NCBI GenBank assembly: GCA_041480065.1
Contig: JBGOZF010000012.1
Span: 1-64,000, forward strand
Direction: 5' to 3'
Source of the DNA: Fen-999 sp041480065
GTDB taxonomy: Bacteria > Pseudomonadota > Gammaproteobacteria > Burkholderiales > Rhodocyclaceae
Length of the DNA: 64,000 nt
In this document: one piece after another, positions 26,740 to 36,637 of the stretch
Layout of the letters: each line of letters starts with the position of its first letter
How positions within the stretch are numbered: position 1 is the stretch's first letter
The notes under the pieces: generated by a model
What the model saw: the letters and a program-made list of their open reading frames with translations, nothing else
What the model was told of the DNA's origin: nothing
Databases searched by the model: none
Position numbers and translations under genes: made by a program

Positions 26740-27911
26740 ACACCGCAGTCTTTTCTTCCAATCGCCGCGGTCAGCCGGCAGCGCAGGCCGAACTGGATCC
26801 GCTGCTGCTCTGGCCGGCGCTGTTCCTGTTGCTGTTCGGTTTGGTGATGGTCTACTCGGCCTCTATCGCCACGTCCGAGGGCAGTCAATATACCGGCCAT
26901 CAGGCGACCTATTTCCTGGTCAGGCACGGCATCTTCCTGGCCGTCGGCCTGGTCGTGGGCGTGGTTGCCTTCCAGGTGCCGCTGCGCTTCTGGCAGGAGT
27001 TGGCGCCCTGGGCCTTCCTGGGCGGCGTCGTGCTGTTGGCGCTGGTGATCATTCCTCACGTCGGTCGCTCGGTGAATGGTGCCCAGCGCTGGATTCCACT
27101 GGGGCCGATCAACCTGCAGCCTTCCGAACTCATGAAGCTCTTCGTCGTCCTCTACGCGGCCGACTACACGACGCGCAAGCTCGACGCGATGGGCAGCTTC
27201 CGGCATGGATTCCTGCCCATGGCAGCGGTCATCCTCGGCGTCGGTTTCCTGTTGCTGCGCGAGCCGGACTTCGGCGCCTTCGTCGTGATCGCGGCCATCG
27301 CCTTCGGCATCCTGTTCCTCGGCGGCATCAATGTGCGCCTGTTCTCGCTGCTGACAGTGGTGGCCATCGTCGGTTTCGTGCTGCTGATCTGGCTTTCGCC
27401 CTACCGGCGCGAGCGCATCCTTGGCTTCATGGATCCCTGGCAGGATGCCCTGGGCAAGGGCTACCAGTTGTCCCACGCCCTGATCGCCTTCGGTCGCGGC
27501 GAGTGGATCGGCGTCGGTCTGGGCGGCAGCGTCGAGAAGCTCTTCTATCTGCCGGAGGCGCACACCGACTTCCTGCTCGCCGTCGTCGCCGAAGAACTCG
27601 GGCTTTTCGGCGTCGCCGCGGTGGTCGTGCTGTTCGCGCTGCTGATCCAGCGCGCCTTCGCCATCGGCCGCCAGGCGCTGCTGCTCGACCGTGTCTACAA
27701 CGGACTGGTCGCGCAGGGTGTCGGCATCTGGCTGGGCGTGCAGTCCTTCATCAACATGGGCGTCAATATGGGCCTGCTGCCGACCAAGGGCCTGACGCTG
27801 CCGCTGATGAGCTTCGGCGGTTCGGGCATCGTCGCCAACTGCCTTGCGCTGGCAATCCTCATGCGGGCTGATTATGAGAATCGTCGCTTGATGCGGGGGC
27901 AGCCCGCATGA
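26736..27911 (+). CDS. ftsW: Peptidoglycan glycosyltransferase FtsW
   Basis: A 391-residue SEDS-family membrane protein with about ten helices that polymerises septal glycan with FtsI. Motifs include VYSASIATSE near the first helix, QRWIPLGPINLQPSELMK, HTDFLLAVVAEELG and PLMSFGGSGIVANCLA. GTG start overlaps the murD stop; its stop overlaps the murG ATG. Confidence 0.97.
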   Translation: MNTAVFSSNRRGQPAAQAELDPLLLWPALFLLLFGLVMVYSASIATSEGSQYTGHQATYFLVRHGIFLAVGLVVGVVAFQVPLRFWQELAPWAFLGGVVLLALVIIPHVGRSVNGAQRWIPLGPINLQPSELMKLFVVLYAADYTTRKLDAMGSFRHGFLPMAAVILGVGFLLLREPDFGAFVVIAAIAFGILFLGGINVRLFSLLTVVAIVGFVLLIWLSPYRRERILGFMDPWQDALGKGYQLSHALIAFGRGEWIGVGLGGSVEKLFYLPEAHTDFLLAVVAEELGLFGVAAVVVLFALLIQRAFAIGRQALLLDRVYNGLVAQGVGIWLGVQSFINMGVNMGLLPTKGLTLPLMSFGGSGIVANCLALAILMRADYENRRLMRGQPA

Positions 27912-28966
27912 AGACCCTCATGGTCATGGCCGGCGGCACGGGTGGGCACATCATGCCGGGCCTGTCTGTTGCCGACTACCTGCGCAGCCTGGGCTGGCGC
28001 GTCGTCTGGATGGGCAACCCCGATGGAATGGAGGCGAAGCTCGTTCCCGGCCATGGTTACGAGACCTCCTGGGTGCGCTTTTCCGCGCTGCGCGGCAAGG
28101 GGCTGATACGCAAGCTGCTGCTGCCGATCAACCTGCTGCGCGGCTTCTGGCAGGCCTGGCAGGAGATCAGGCGGGTGAGGCCCGATGTCGTGCTCGGCAT
28201 GGGCGGTTTCATTTCGTTCCCGGGCGGCATGATGGCGGCGCTGACGGGCGTTCCGGTCGTGCTGCACGAGCAGAACTCGATCCCCGGTCTCGCCAACAAG
28301 GTGCTGGCCGGCGTCGCAGATCGCGTTCTGACCGGGTTCCCCGATGTACTGAAAAAGAAGGGCGAGTGGATCGGTAACCCGGTGCGGGCGGAGATCGCAC
28401 ACCTGCCGCCGCCGAGCGAACGTTATGGCGAGCGCCAGGGGCGGATGCGGATTCTGGTCGTCGGCGGCAGTCTCGGCGCCGCCGTTCTCAACGAGACGGT
28501 GCCCAAAGCCATCGCGCTGCTGCCCGAAGACGAGCGGCCCGAGATCGTCCATCAGTCCGGCGAGAAACACCTTGCCGCCTTGCAGCAGGCCTACGATCAG
28601 GCCGGCGTCAAGGCGCACCTGGTGCCCTTCATCGAGGACATGGCCGGCGCCTATGGCTGGGCCGATCTGGTGATCTGCCGGGCAGGCGCACTGACGGTGG
28701 CCGAACTGGCGGCGGCGGGCGTTGCCAGCCTGCTGGTGCCGTTCCCGCATGCCGTGGACGACCACCAGACCAGCAACGCCAGGTTCCTATCCTCGGCCGG
28801 CGCCGCGATCCTGCTGCCGCAGAGCGAATTGACGCCGGAGCGGCTGGCCGAGTTTCGCCGCGTGCCGCGCGAACAGTTGTTGCAGATGGCGGAGAAGGCC
28901 CGGGCGCTGGCACGGCCCGACGCGACCCTGGTCGTCGCCAAGGCCTGCGAGAAGTTGGCGAAATGA
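27908..28966 (+). CDS. murG: Undecaprenyl-PP-MurNAc-pentapeptide GlcNAc transferase
   Basis: A 352-residue GT28 glycosyltransferase that makes lipid II at the inner face of the membrane. Motifs: VMAGGTGGHIMPG (donor/acceptor loop, 6-18), HEQNSIPGLANK near 119-130, VVGGSLGA near 184 and CRAGALTVAEL near 258. It is coupled to ftsW by ATGA and followed by the second palindromic repeat. Confidence 0.98.
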   Translation: MKTLMVMAGGTGGHIMPGLSVADYLRSLGWRVVWMGNPDGMEAKLVPGHGYETSWVRFSALRGKGLIRKLLLPINLLRGFWQAWQEIRRVRPDVVLGMGGFISFPGGMMAALTGVPVVLHEQNSIPGLANKVLAGVADRVLTGFPDVLKKKGEWIGNPVRAEIAHLPPPSERYGERQGRMRILVVGGSLGAAVLNETVPKAIALLPEDERPEIVHQSGEKHLAALQQAYDQAGVKAHLVPFIEDMAGAYGWADLVICRAGALTVAELAAAGVASLLVPFPHAVDDHQTSNARFLSSAGAAILLPQSELTPERLAEFRRVPREQLLQMAEKARALARPDATLVVAKACEKLAK

Positions 28967-28985
28967 AGTCGACAAGTGCTGTTTT

Positions 28986-29111
28986 ACCGCAAAGGACGCA
29001 AAGGACGCCAAGGAAAACAAGGTGCCGGATTTTCGGGATGCTCCAGCTTCATGGCGGTCGACACGTTGCCTCGAGATTTGATTCCTTTGCGTCCTTGGCG
29101 TCCTTTGCGGT
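28986..29111. repeat. Palindromic repeat, copy 2 (murG-murC)
   Basis: Arms 28986-29014 and 29083-29111 carry the same AAAGGACGC-based 29-mers as copy 1, inverted, around a longer centre of 68 nt. The right arm is followed by GAATGAATTGAGGTTT, nearly the same as after copy 3, so the element extends past the arms. Its TGAGG downstream end supplies the murC ribosome site. Confidence 0.9.
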
Positions 29112-29132
29112 GAATGAATTGAGGTTTCTCGC

Positions 29133-30524
29133 ATGAAACACAAAGTCAAACGCATCCACTTCGTCGGCATCGGTGGTGCCGGCATGAGCGGCATTGCCGA
29201 GGTGCTGGCCAACCAGGGCTTCGAGGTCAGCGGCTCCGATCTGGCCGAGAGCGGCACCACCAGGCGCCTGGCGGCCATGGGCGTGCGGGTGTCGCTCGGC
29301 CATGCGGCGGTGAACGTCGCCGGCGCGGACGCGGTCGTGGTGTCGACGGCGGTGAAGGACGACAACCCGGAGGTGGTGGCAGCGCGCGAACGCCACGTAC
29401 CCATCGTGCCGCGGGCGCAGATGCTGGCCGAACTCATGCGCCTCAAGCAGGGTGTCGCCATCGCCGGCACCCACGGCAAGACGACGACCACCAGCCTGGT
29501 GGCCAGTTGCCTGGCCGAGGGCAAGCTCGATCCCACTTTCGTCATCGGCGGCCGCCTGGTCTCTGCCGGTGCCAATGCCCGCCTCGGCCAAGGCGAATTC
29601 CTGGTCGCCGAGGCCGACGAGTCGGACGCCTCCTTCCTGTTCCTGTCGCCCGTGATTTCGGTCGTCACCAACATCGACGCCGACCACATGGAGACCTACG
29701 GCCACGACTTCGGCCGCCTGAAGCAGGCCTTCGTCGATTTCATCCATCGCCTGCCCTTCTACGGCGTGGCCGTGCTCTGCCTGGACGATCCGAACGTGCG
29801 CGAGATCCTGCCGCGCATCGCCAAGCAGGTGGTGACCTACGGCCTCGACGCCAATGCCAACGTGCGCGCCGAGGACGTGGTGGCCGCCGAGGGCGGTCAG
29901 ATGCGTTTCACCTGCGTCCGCCGCAATGGCAGCTCGGCGCGCTTTCCAGTCACGCTGAATCTTGCCGGCATGCACAACGTGCTGAACGCCCTGGCGGCAA
30001 TCGCCGTCGCCACCGAGGTCGGCGTGCCGGATGCAGACATTGCCAAGGCGCTCGCCGACTTCAAGGGCGTCGGCCGGCGTTTTCAGCGCTATGGCGAGAT
30101 TCCGCTTGCCGCCGGAGGCGCCTTCACCTTGATCGACGACTACGGCCATCACCCGGTCGAAATGGCCGCGACCCTGGCGGCTGCCCGCGGCGCCTTTCCC
30201 GGCCGGCGCATCCTGCTGGCCTTCCAGCCGCACCGCTACACGCGGACGCGCGATTGTTTCGAGGATTTCGTCAAGGTGCTGTCGGGCGTCGACGGCCTGT
30301 TGCTGACCGAGATCTACCCGGCCGGCGAGCAACCCATCGTCGCTGCCGACGGCCGCACGCTGGCGCGCGCCATTCGCGTCGCCGGCAAGGTGGAGCCGGT
30401 GTTCGTCGAGGACATCGCCAGCCTGCCGGCCGCCATCCTCGAAACCGCGAAGGACGGCGACGTCGTCATCACCATGGGTGCCGGTTCCATAGGTGGCGTT
30501 CCCGGAAAGCTGACCAATGGCTGA
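29133..30524 (+). CDS. murC: UDP-MurNAc:L-Ala ligase
   Basis: A 463-residue Mur ligase adding the first stem residue. N-terminal IHFVGIGGAGMSGIAEVL, ATP site AIAGTHGKTTTTSLVAS (about 109-125), EADESDASFL and C-terminal DDYGHHPVEMAATL near 332. Overlaps murB by 8 bp. Confidence 0.98.
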   Translation: MKHKVKRIHFVGIGGAGMSGIAEVLANQGFEVSGSDLAESGTTRRLAAMGVRVSLGHAAVNVAGADAVVVSTAVKDDNPEVVAARERHVPIVPRAQMLAELMRLKQGVAIAGTHGKTTTTSLVASCLAEGKLDPTFVIGGRLVSAGANARLGQGEFLVAEADESDASFLFLSPVISVVTNIDADHMETYGHDFGRLKQAFVDFIHRLPFYGVAVLCLDDPNVREILPRIAKQVVTYGLDANANVRAEDVVAAEGGQMRFTCVRRNGSSARFPVTLNLAGMHNVLNALAAIAVATEVGVPDADIAKALADFKGVGRRFQRYGEIPLAAGGAFTLIDDYGHHPVEMAATLAAARGAFPGRRILLAFQPHRYTRTRDCFEDFVKVLSGVDGLLLTEIYPAGEQPIVAADGRTLARAIRVAGKVEPVFVEDIASLPAAILETAKDGDVVITMGAGSIGGVPGKLTNG

Positions 30525-31410
30525 AGCCCTGCGCGGCAGACTGTGTGCTGACGAGCCGATGGCCGCCCATGTTTCATGGCGGGCCGGCGGAACGGTGGCT
30601 AAAGCCTACTTCCCCGCCGATCTCGACGATCTGGCCGAGTTCCTGCGCCGGCTGCGGCCGGACGAACCGATGATGATGGTCGGGCTCGGCAGCAACCTGC
30701 TGGTGCGCGACGGCGGTTTCGACGGCACGATGATATTCACCCACGGCGCGCTCAACGTATTGCGTCGGGAAGAAGACGGCAGCGTCTATGTCGAAGCCGG
30801 GGTCGCCAGTCCCAAGGTGGCCCGTTTTGCCGCCAGCAACGGCATGGTCGGGGCGGAGTTCCTGGCCGGCATTCCCGGCACCTTCGGCGGCGCGCTGGCG
30901 ATGAACGCCGGCTGCTATGGCGGCGAGACATGGAATTACGTCGAGCGGGTATCGATGTTGACCCGCCGCGGTGTCTTCGTCGAACGGACAAAGGAAGATT
31001 TTCAGATCGGCTATCGCCATGTCGGCTTGAAGAACGCCACCGACGAACTCTTCGCCGGCGCCTGGCTGCGCTTCCCGGCCGGCGATGTAGAGGCGGCTCG
31101 CCAGCGGATTGCCGAACTGCTGGAGAAGCGCATTGCGAGCCAGCCTCTGGATCTTCCCAATGCCGGATCGGTATTCCGCAATCCTGCTGGCGACCATGCG
31201 GCGCGGCTGATCGAGGCGGCCGGATTGAAGGGCATCACGGAAGGCGGCGCGCGGGTCTCCGAAAAGCATGCGAATTTCATCGTTAATCCGGGAGGTGTTG
31301 CGACTGCCGGTGAGATAGAAAGGTTAATCGGCCGGATTCAGGCCGAAGTGCGCGAAAAATTCGGCGTCGAACTGGTGCGTGAAGTGAGGATCGTGGGGGA
31401 AACGGCGTGA
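30517..31410 (+). CDS. murB: UDP-N-acetylenolpyruvoylglucosamine reductase
   Basis: A 297-residue FAD enzyme that reduces enolpyruvyl-UDP-GlcNAc to UDP-MurNAc with NADPH. FAD-site motifs are VGLGSNLLVRDGGF (about 55-68) and IPGTFGGALAMNAGCYGGE (about 121-139). The active-site block is AGSVFRNPAGDHAARLIE near 215. Length fits the shorter type II form. Its stop overlaps the GTG of ddlB. Confidence 0.97.
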   Translation: MAEALRGRLCADEPMAAHVSWRAGGTVAKAYFPADLDDLAEFLRRLRPDEPMMMVGLGSNLLVRDGGFDGTMIFTHGALNVLRREEDGSVYVEAGVASPKVARFAASNGMVGAEFLAGIPGTFGGALAMNAGCYGGETWNYVERVSMLTRRGVFVERTKEDFQIGYRHVGLKNATDELFAGAWLRFPAGDVEAARQRIAELLEKRIASQPLDLPNAGSVFRNPAGDHAARLIEAAGLKGITEGGARVSEKHANFIVNPGGVATAGEIERLIGRIQAEVREKFGVELVREVRIVGETA

Positions 31411-32327
31411 CCGGCAGTGGCAATCTGGGCAAGGTGGCAGTGCTGATGGGCGGCACATCGGCAGAGCGGGATATTTCCCTGCTTTCAGGCAAGGCCGTGC
31501 TGGCGGCGCTGCTGGAGCGTGGCGTGGATGCCCATGCCTTCGACCCGGCGATGAATCCGATCTGGAACATCCGGCAGGAGGGCTTCGATCGCGCCTTCAT
31601 CATCCTGCACGGTCGCCACGGCGAGGATGGTACGGTGCAGGGTGCCCTGGAACTGATGGGCGTGCCCTACACCGGCAGCGGCGTCATGGCCTCGGCCCTG
31701 GCCATGGACAAGTGGCGCACCAAGCTGGTCTGGCAGGCGGCCGGTGTGCCGACGCCCAAGTACCGGATCCTGACGCCGCAAACGGACCTGCAGGTCGTGC
31801 TCGCCGAACTGGGACTGCCGTTGATCGTCAAGCCGGCGCGCGAAGGCTCGTCCATCGGCGTCACCAAGGTGAATTCTCCCGCCGACATCGGCACCGCCTT
31901 CGATCTGGCCTATCGCCTCGACCCGTTGGTGATCGCCGAGGAATTCGTCGTCGGCCAGGAGCTGACTTCGGCGATTCTCAACGACGTCGCGCTGCCGCTG
32001 GTGCGCATCGAGGCGCCCGAAGGCAAGTACGACTACCAGAACAAGTACTTCACCGACGAAGTACGCTATCGCTGCCCGGCCGGGGTCCGCGCGGACGTGG
32101 AGGCGGAGATCGGCCGCGCCGTGCTGCGCGCCTTCCAGGTGCTGGGCTGCCGCAGTTGGGGTCGCGGCGACGTGATCCTGCGCCCCGACGGCAGCTTCAC
32201 GCTGCTGGAGATGAACACCGCCCCGGGCATGACCGGGCATTCGCTGGTGCCGATGGCGGCCAAGGCCGCCGGCATCGGCTTCGCCGACCTGGTGCTGAAA
32301 GTTCTCGAGGGGGCGGCCCTTGGCTAG
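31407..32327 (+). CDS. ddlB: D-alanine--D-alanine ligase B
   Basis: A 306-residue ATP-grasp ligase making the D-Ala-D-Ala dipeptide used by MurF. Motifs: VLMGGTSAERDISLLSG near the start, KPAREGSSIGVTKV near 145 and EMNTAPGMTGHSLVPMAA near 270. GTG start coupled to murB; overlaps ftsQ by 8 bp. Confidence 0.97.
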   Translation: MTGSGNLGKVAVLMGGTSAERDISLLSGKAVLAALLERGVDAHAFDPAMNPIWNIRQEGFDRAFIILHGRHGEDGTVQGALELMGVPYTGSGVMASALAMDKWRTKLVWQAAGVPTPKYRILTPQTDLQVVLAELGLPLIVKPAREGSSIGVTKVNSPADIGTAFDLAYRLDPLVIAEEFVVGQELTSAILNDVALPLVRIEAPEGKYDYQNKYFTDEVRYRCPAGVRADVEAEIGRAVLRAFQVLGCRSWGRGDVILRPDGSFTLLEMNTAPGMTGHSLVPMAAKAAGIGFADLVLKVLEGAALG

Positions 32328-33111
32328 GCGAAGCGCTCTCTCCGGCAATCCCCGCCAGCAAATGGCGCCGGAAGCGGCCGGCTTCTGGGACAGGCCGGTG
32401 CTCATCAATCTGGTCGCCGACCTGCTGATCGTGTTTGCCGTCGCCATGCTCGCCTGGGCGGCCAGCGCTGCGATCCAGCGCCTGCCGGTCTTCCCGTTGC
32501 GCGAAGTGGTGGTGATGACGCCCGTGCGGCAGGTGACGCCGGCTCAGATCGAGCAGGCGGCGCGCGTGGCGCTGGTCGGCAATTTCTTCACCGTGGATCT
32601 CGACGGCGTGCGCGCCACCTTCGAGAAGCTGCCCTGGGTGCGTCACGCCGAGGTACGGCGCCGCTGGCCGGATGCGGTGGAGCTCGATCTTGAAGAGCAC
32701 GTGGCGGTGGCGCGCTGGCGGCAGGCCGACGGCGAGTCACGCCTGGTGAATAGCGAGGGCGAGGTCTTCGCAGCGGCCAGCGAAAAGGTCCTGCCGACGT
32801 TTGCCGGCCCCGAGGGCTCGGCGCCCGAAGTGCTCGCCCGCTACCAGGAATTCGAACAGGCCCTGGCGAAGTTGGGCCGCCGTCCCGAAACCCTGGTCCT
32901 GTCCCGGCGCGAGGCTTGGCAGGTGAAGCTGGACGACGGCCTGCTGGTGGAACTGGGGCGCGACGAAGCCAAGCATCCGCTGTCGGAGCGCATGGCCCGC
33001 TTTACCGCTTTCTACCGGGTGGCGGTCGACCGGACCCAGGTCGCGGCCGGTGGTGTCGTCGATATGCGTTATCCCAACGGCTTCGCGATGCGCGTGGCCA
33101 AACAGAGCTGA
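32320..33111 (+). CDS. ftsQ: Cell division protein FtsQ
   Basis: A 263-residue bitopic protein with a cytoplasmic N-terminus, a membrane helix (about 29-50), a POTRA domain (FPLREVVVMTPVRQVTPAQI onward, about 60-130) and a beta domain. It scaffolds FtsQLB at the septum. I use the TTG start because GAGGGGG lies 6 bp upstream; an ATG 14 codons later lacks a good site. Confidence 0.95.
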   Translation: MARRSALSGNPRQQMAPEAAGFWDRPVLINLVADLLIVFAVAMLAWAASAAIQRLPVFPLREVVVMTPVRQVTPAQIEQAARVALVGNFFTVDLDGVRATFEKLPWVRHAEVRRRWPDAVELDLEEHVAVARWRQADGESRLVNSEGEVFAAASEKVLPTFAGPEGSAPEVLARYQEFEQALAKLGRRPETLVLSRREAWQVKLDDGLLVELGRDEAKHPLSERMARFTAFYRVAVDRTQVAAGGVVDMRYPNGFAMRVAKQS

Positions 33112-33116
33112 ATGGC

Positions 33117-34361
33117 ATGAGACAGGAACAGAAAGATCTGATCGTCGGGCTGGACATCGGCACCTCCAAGATCGTTTCGGTGGTGGCCGAACTGACTCCG
33201 GAGGGGCAGTTGGCATTGCTCGGGCTCGGCAGCCACCAGTTCGAGGAGAACAAGGACAAGGGGCTCAAGAAGGGCGTCGTCGTTAGCATCGAGGCGACGG
33301 TCGACGCAATCTCGCGCGCCATCCAGGAAGTCGAGCTGATGGCCGGCTGCAAGGTCAAGGAGGTCTATACCGGCATCGCCGGTGCCCACATCAAGAGCAA
33401 AGATTCCAACGGCATGACCGTGGTGCGCGAAAAGGAGGTCACCCAGTTCGACGTCGAGCGGGCGATCGAAGCCGCCAACGCGACGCCGATCTCGGCCGAC
33501 GACCAGATCCTGCACACGCTGGTCCAGGAATTCATCGTCGATGGCCAGGATGGCGTCAAGGAGCCGATCGGCATGGATGCCAAGCGGCTCGAGGTCAAGG
33601 TGCATCTGGTCACGGGCGCCGTCACGGCAGTGCAGAACATCGTCAAGTGCGTGCACCGCTGCGGCCTCGAAGTGGTCGACCTGGTGCTGCAGCCGCTGGC
33701 CTCCGGCATGGCCGTGCTGACCGACGACGAGAAGGACGTCGGCGTCTGCCTGGTCGATATCGGCGGCGGCACCACCGACCTCGCGGTATTCACCCAGGGC
33801 GCCATCCGCCACACGGCGGTGATCCCGATCGCCGGCGACCAGATTACTTCGGACATCGGCATCGCCCTGCGTACCTCGACCCCCGATGCCGAGGAAATCA
33901 AGATCCGCTACGGCGTCGCCCTGCAGCAATTGGCCGATCCGGAAGAGATGATCGAAGTGCCCGGCGTCGGCGACCGCCCCGCCAGCCATTTGTCGCGCCA
34001 GACGCTGGCCGGCTTCATCCAGCCGCGCATCGAGGAGATCTACCAGAAGGTGCGCGAGGAACTGGTCCGCAGCGGCTACGAACGCCTGTTACGCGCCGGC
34101 GTCGTGCTCACTGGCGGCGCGGCGGCCATGCCCGGCATGGTCGAGCTGGGCGAGGAAGTCTTTCACAACACGGTGAAGCTCGGCATGCCTGCGTACGACG
34201 GCAGCCTGCGCGACATCGTGCGCAATCCGCGCTATTCCACGGCGATGGGCCTGTTGCTGGAAGGAATGGCGCAGAAGAAGAGGGGCCTCAAAGTCCACGG
34301 GCCGACGACATTCAGGCAAGTCCTGGCCCGCATGCGGGCCTGGTTCAGCAAGAATTTCTAG
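33117..34361 (+). CDS. ftsA: Cell division protein FtsA
   Basis: A 414-residue actin-like ATPase that tethers FtsZ to the membrane. Phosphate-binding motifs are VGLDIGTSKIVSVVAEL (about 10-26) and LVDIGGGTTDLAVF near 212. The C-terminal amphipathic helix (LARMRAWFSKNF) is the membrane-targeting sequence. It begins 5 bp after ftsQ and 30 bp before ftsZ. Confidence 0.98.
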   Translation: MRQEQKDLIVGLDIGTSKIVSVVAELTPEGQLALLGLGSHQFEENKDKGLKKGVVVSIEATVDAISRAIQEVELMAGCKVKEVYTGIAGAHIKSKDSNGMTVVREKEVTQFDVERAIEAANATPISADDQILHTLVQEFIVDGQDGVKEPIGMDAKRLEVKVHLVTGAVTAVQNIVKCVHRCGLEVVDLVLQPLASGMAVLTDDEKDVGVCLVDIGGGTTDLAVFTQGAIRHTAVIPIAGDQITSDIGIALRTSTPDAEEIKIRYGVALQQLADPEEMIEVPGVGDRPASHLSRQTLAGFIQPRIEEIYQKVREELVRSGYERLLRAGVVLTGGAAAMPGMVELGEEVFHNTVKLGMPAYDGSLRDIVRNPRYSTAMGLLLEGMAQKKRGLKVHGPTTFRQVLARMRAWFSKNF

Positions 34362-34391
34362 TTAAGCAATACGTCACAACAGGAGGCGAAA

Positions 34392-35552
34392 ATGTTCGAG
34401 ATCATAGATATCGTGGAACCCAACGCGACGGTCATAAAAGTCATCGGCGTCGGCGGCGCCGGCGGCAATGCCGTCGAACACATGATTCGCGAGGGCGTCC
34501 AGGGCGTCGAGTTCATCTGCTGCAATACCGACGCTCAGGCGCTCAAGCAATCCGCGGCCGACGTCAAACTCCAGCTTGGTCCCGGCCAGGGCGCCGGCGG
34601 CAAGCCGGAGCGGGCGCGCGAACTGGCGATGAAGGAACGCGAGGCGATCGCCGACGCGCTCGACGGCGCCCACATGGTGTTCATCACCGCCGGCATGGGC
34701 GGCGGCACCGGCACCGGCGCTGCGCCCGTGATCGCCGAGGTGGCCCGCGAAAAGGACATCCTGACCGTCGCCGTCGTCACCAAGCCCTTCGAGTTCGAGG
34801 GCAAGCGCATGCGCCTGGCCGAGGAAGGCCTGTGCGAACTGCAGCAATACGTCGATGCGCTGATCGTCATCCTCAACGAGAAACTGATGGAAGTGCTCGG
34901 CGACGATGTCAGCATGCAGGATGCCTTCAAGGCGGCCGACAACGTACTGCGCAACGCCGTCGGCGGCATTGCCGAAATCATCAACGTGCCGGGCCTGGTC
35001 AACGTCGACTTCCAGGACGTGCGCACGGTGATGGGTGAGATGGGCAAGGCCATGATGGGCTCCGCCACCTCCGCCGGTGTCGACCGGGCGCGCATCGCTG
35101 CCGAACAGGCGGTGGCCAGCCCGCTGCTGGAAGGCATCGAACTGTCCGGCGCGCGCGGTGTCCTGGTCAACATTACAGCCAGCCGGCAACTGGGCATGCG
35201 CGAGGTCAAGGAAGTCATGAAGACCATCCAGGCCTATACGCACGAGGAAGCCACCGTGATCTTCGGTACCGTCTTCGACGACACCATGGAAGATCAACTG
35301 CGCGTCACCGTCGTCGCGACCGGGCTGGGCGGCAGGATCGCCAAGCCGCGCCTGGAGACCGTGCCGACCTACAACGTCCGTACCGGCACCGACGATTGGC
35401 CTTATGCCGAAACGACCGCCGCGACGCCCGAACCGGGGCTGCCGCCGGTGTTCACCTCCGGTCGCACCCGCAATGCCGCGGTCGATGCCATGGCCGCGAG
35501 CGGGGTGGACAAGTACGACATTCCGGCTTTCCTGCGCCGGCAGGCCGACTGA
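34392..35552 (+). CDS. ftsZ: Cell division GTPase FtsZ
   Basis: A 386-residue tubulin-like GTPase forming the Z ring. The tubulin signature GMGGGTGTGAAPVIAEVA is at about 104-121 and IGVGGAGGNAVEHMI opens the fold. The C-terminal peptide YDIPAFLRRQAD binds FtsA and other partners. A strong ribosome site (AGGAGG) lies 8 bp upstream, consistent with high expression at the cluster's end. Confidence 0.99.
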   Translation: MFEIIDIVEPNATVIKVIGVGGAGGNAVEHMIREGVQGVEFICCNTDAQALKQSAADVKLQLGPGQGAGGKPERARELAMKEREAIADALDGAHMVFITAGMGGGTGTGAAPVIAEVAREKDILTVAVVTKPFEFEGKRMRLAEEGLCELQQYVDALIVILNEKLMEVLGDDVSMQDAFKAADNVLRNAVGGIAEIINVPGLVNVDFQDVRTVMGEMGKAMMGSATSAGVDRARIAAEQAVASPLLEGIELSGARGVLVNITASRQLGMREVKEVMKTIQAYTHEEATVIFGTVFDDTMEDQLRVTVVATGLGGRIAKPRLETVPTYNVRTGTDDWPYAETTAATPEPGLPPVFTSGRTRNAAVDAMAASGVDKYDIPAFLRRQAD

Positions 35553-35638
35553 GGATTGCGGTAATGACGTACTGGCGGAGTGCCCCGGCTAATCGAACAT
35601 AGCCGGCGCAACGCGACAGTACGCCAGCTTCACCCTTG

Positions 35639-35683
35639 GCCGCTCCGGAAGAATTCGCCTCCTTCCGGAGCGGCATTTCGTTT
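35639..35683 (+). terminator. Rho-independent terminator after ftsZ
   Basis: A perfect 13-bp stem (GCCGCTCCGGAAG / CTTCCGGAGCGGC) with a 10-nt loop is followed by ATTTCGTTT. It lies between ftsZ and lpxC and marks the end of the dcw transcript. Confidence 0.8.
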
Positions 35684-35722
35684 AACATTGTGCCTCGCAG
35701 CATCGCCCGCTTTCGCGCCACC

Positions 35723-36637
35723 ATGCTCAAGCAACGCACCCTGAAGTCCATCGTACGCGCCACCGGCGTCGGCCTCCATTCCGGCGTCAAGGTGAGACTC
35801 GTACTGCGCCCGGCGGCGCCCGGGACCGGCATCGTCTTCCGTCGCGTGGACCTCGATCCGCCGGTTGACCTGAAGGCCGATCCTTATGCGGTTGGCGACA
35901 CCCGCATGGCCTCCTGCCTGGAGAAGGACGGCGTCAAACTCGGCACCGTCGAACACTTGATGTCGGCCCTCGCCGGACTTGGCATCGACAACCTCTACGT
36001 CGATGTCGACGCGCCGGAATTGCCGATCATGGACGGCTCGGCCGGTCCTTTCGTGTTTCTGCTCCAGTCGGCCGGCATCGAGGAGCAGAAGGCCAGCAAG
36101 AAATTCCTGCGGGTCAGGAAGGCGGTCGAAGTGACCGATGGCGACAAGTGGGCGCGCCTGGAACCCTACGACGGTTTCCGTCTCACGTTCTCCATCCGCT
36201 TCAATCACCCGGCGATCGATCAGTCCGGCACCCGGGTCGAGACCGATTTCGCCGACGATTCCTACATCCGCGACATCTCCCGCGCCCGTACTTTCGGTTT
36301 CACCCAGGACGTCGAGGCGCTTCAGGCCCAGGGCCTGGCCCTCGGCGGCAGCCTCGAGAACGCCATTGTCATGGACGAGTATCGCGTGCTCAATGCCGAG
36401 GGTCTGCGTTTGCCGGACGAGTTCGTCCGCCATAAGGTGCTGGACGCCATCGGCGACCTCTACCTGGTCGGCCACCCCCTATTGGGCGCATTCTCCGCCC
36501 ACAAGTCCGGCCACGCGATGAACAACCAGTTGCTGAGGACCCTGCTGGCCGACGCCACGGCCTGGGAACTGGTTTCCTTCGACCGCCAGGACGACGCGCC
36601 GGCGGCGGTCCTCCATCTCTACCCGCAACTCGCCTAA
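35723..36637 (+). CDS. lpxC: UDP-3-O-acyl-GlcNAc deacetylase
   Basis: A 304-residue zinc amidase, the committed step of lipid A synthesis. Motifs: RATGVGLHSGVKVRLVLRP near the start, GTVEHLMSALAGLGIDN (zinc His), PIMDGSAGPFV, and HKVLDAIGDLYLVGHPLLG with zinc His and Asp. The start MLKQRTLKSIVR is the family's normal one; the frame stays open further upstream through the terminator. The stop TAA overlaps the next ATG. Confidence 0.98.
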   Translation: MLKQRTLKSIVRATGVGLHSGVKVRLVLRPAAPGTGIVFRRVDLDPPVDLKADPYAVGDTRMASCLEKDGVKLGTVEHLMSALAGLGIDNLYVDVDAPELPIMDGSAGPFVFLLQSAGIEEQKASKKFLRVRKAVEVTDGDKWARLEPYDGFRLTFSIRFNHPAIDQSGTRVETDFADDSYIRDISRARTFGFTQDVEALQAQGLALGGSLENAIVMDEYRVLNAEGLRLPDEFVRHKVLDAIGDLYLVGHPLLGAFSAHKSGHAMNNQLLRTLLADATAWELVSFDRQDDAPAAVLHLYPQLA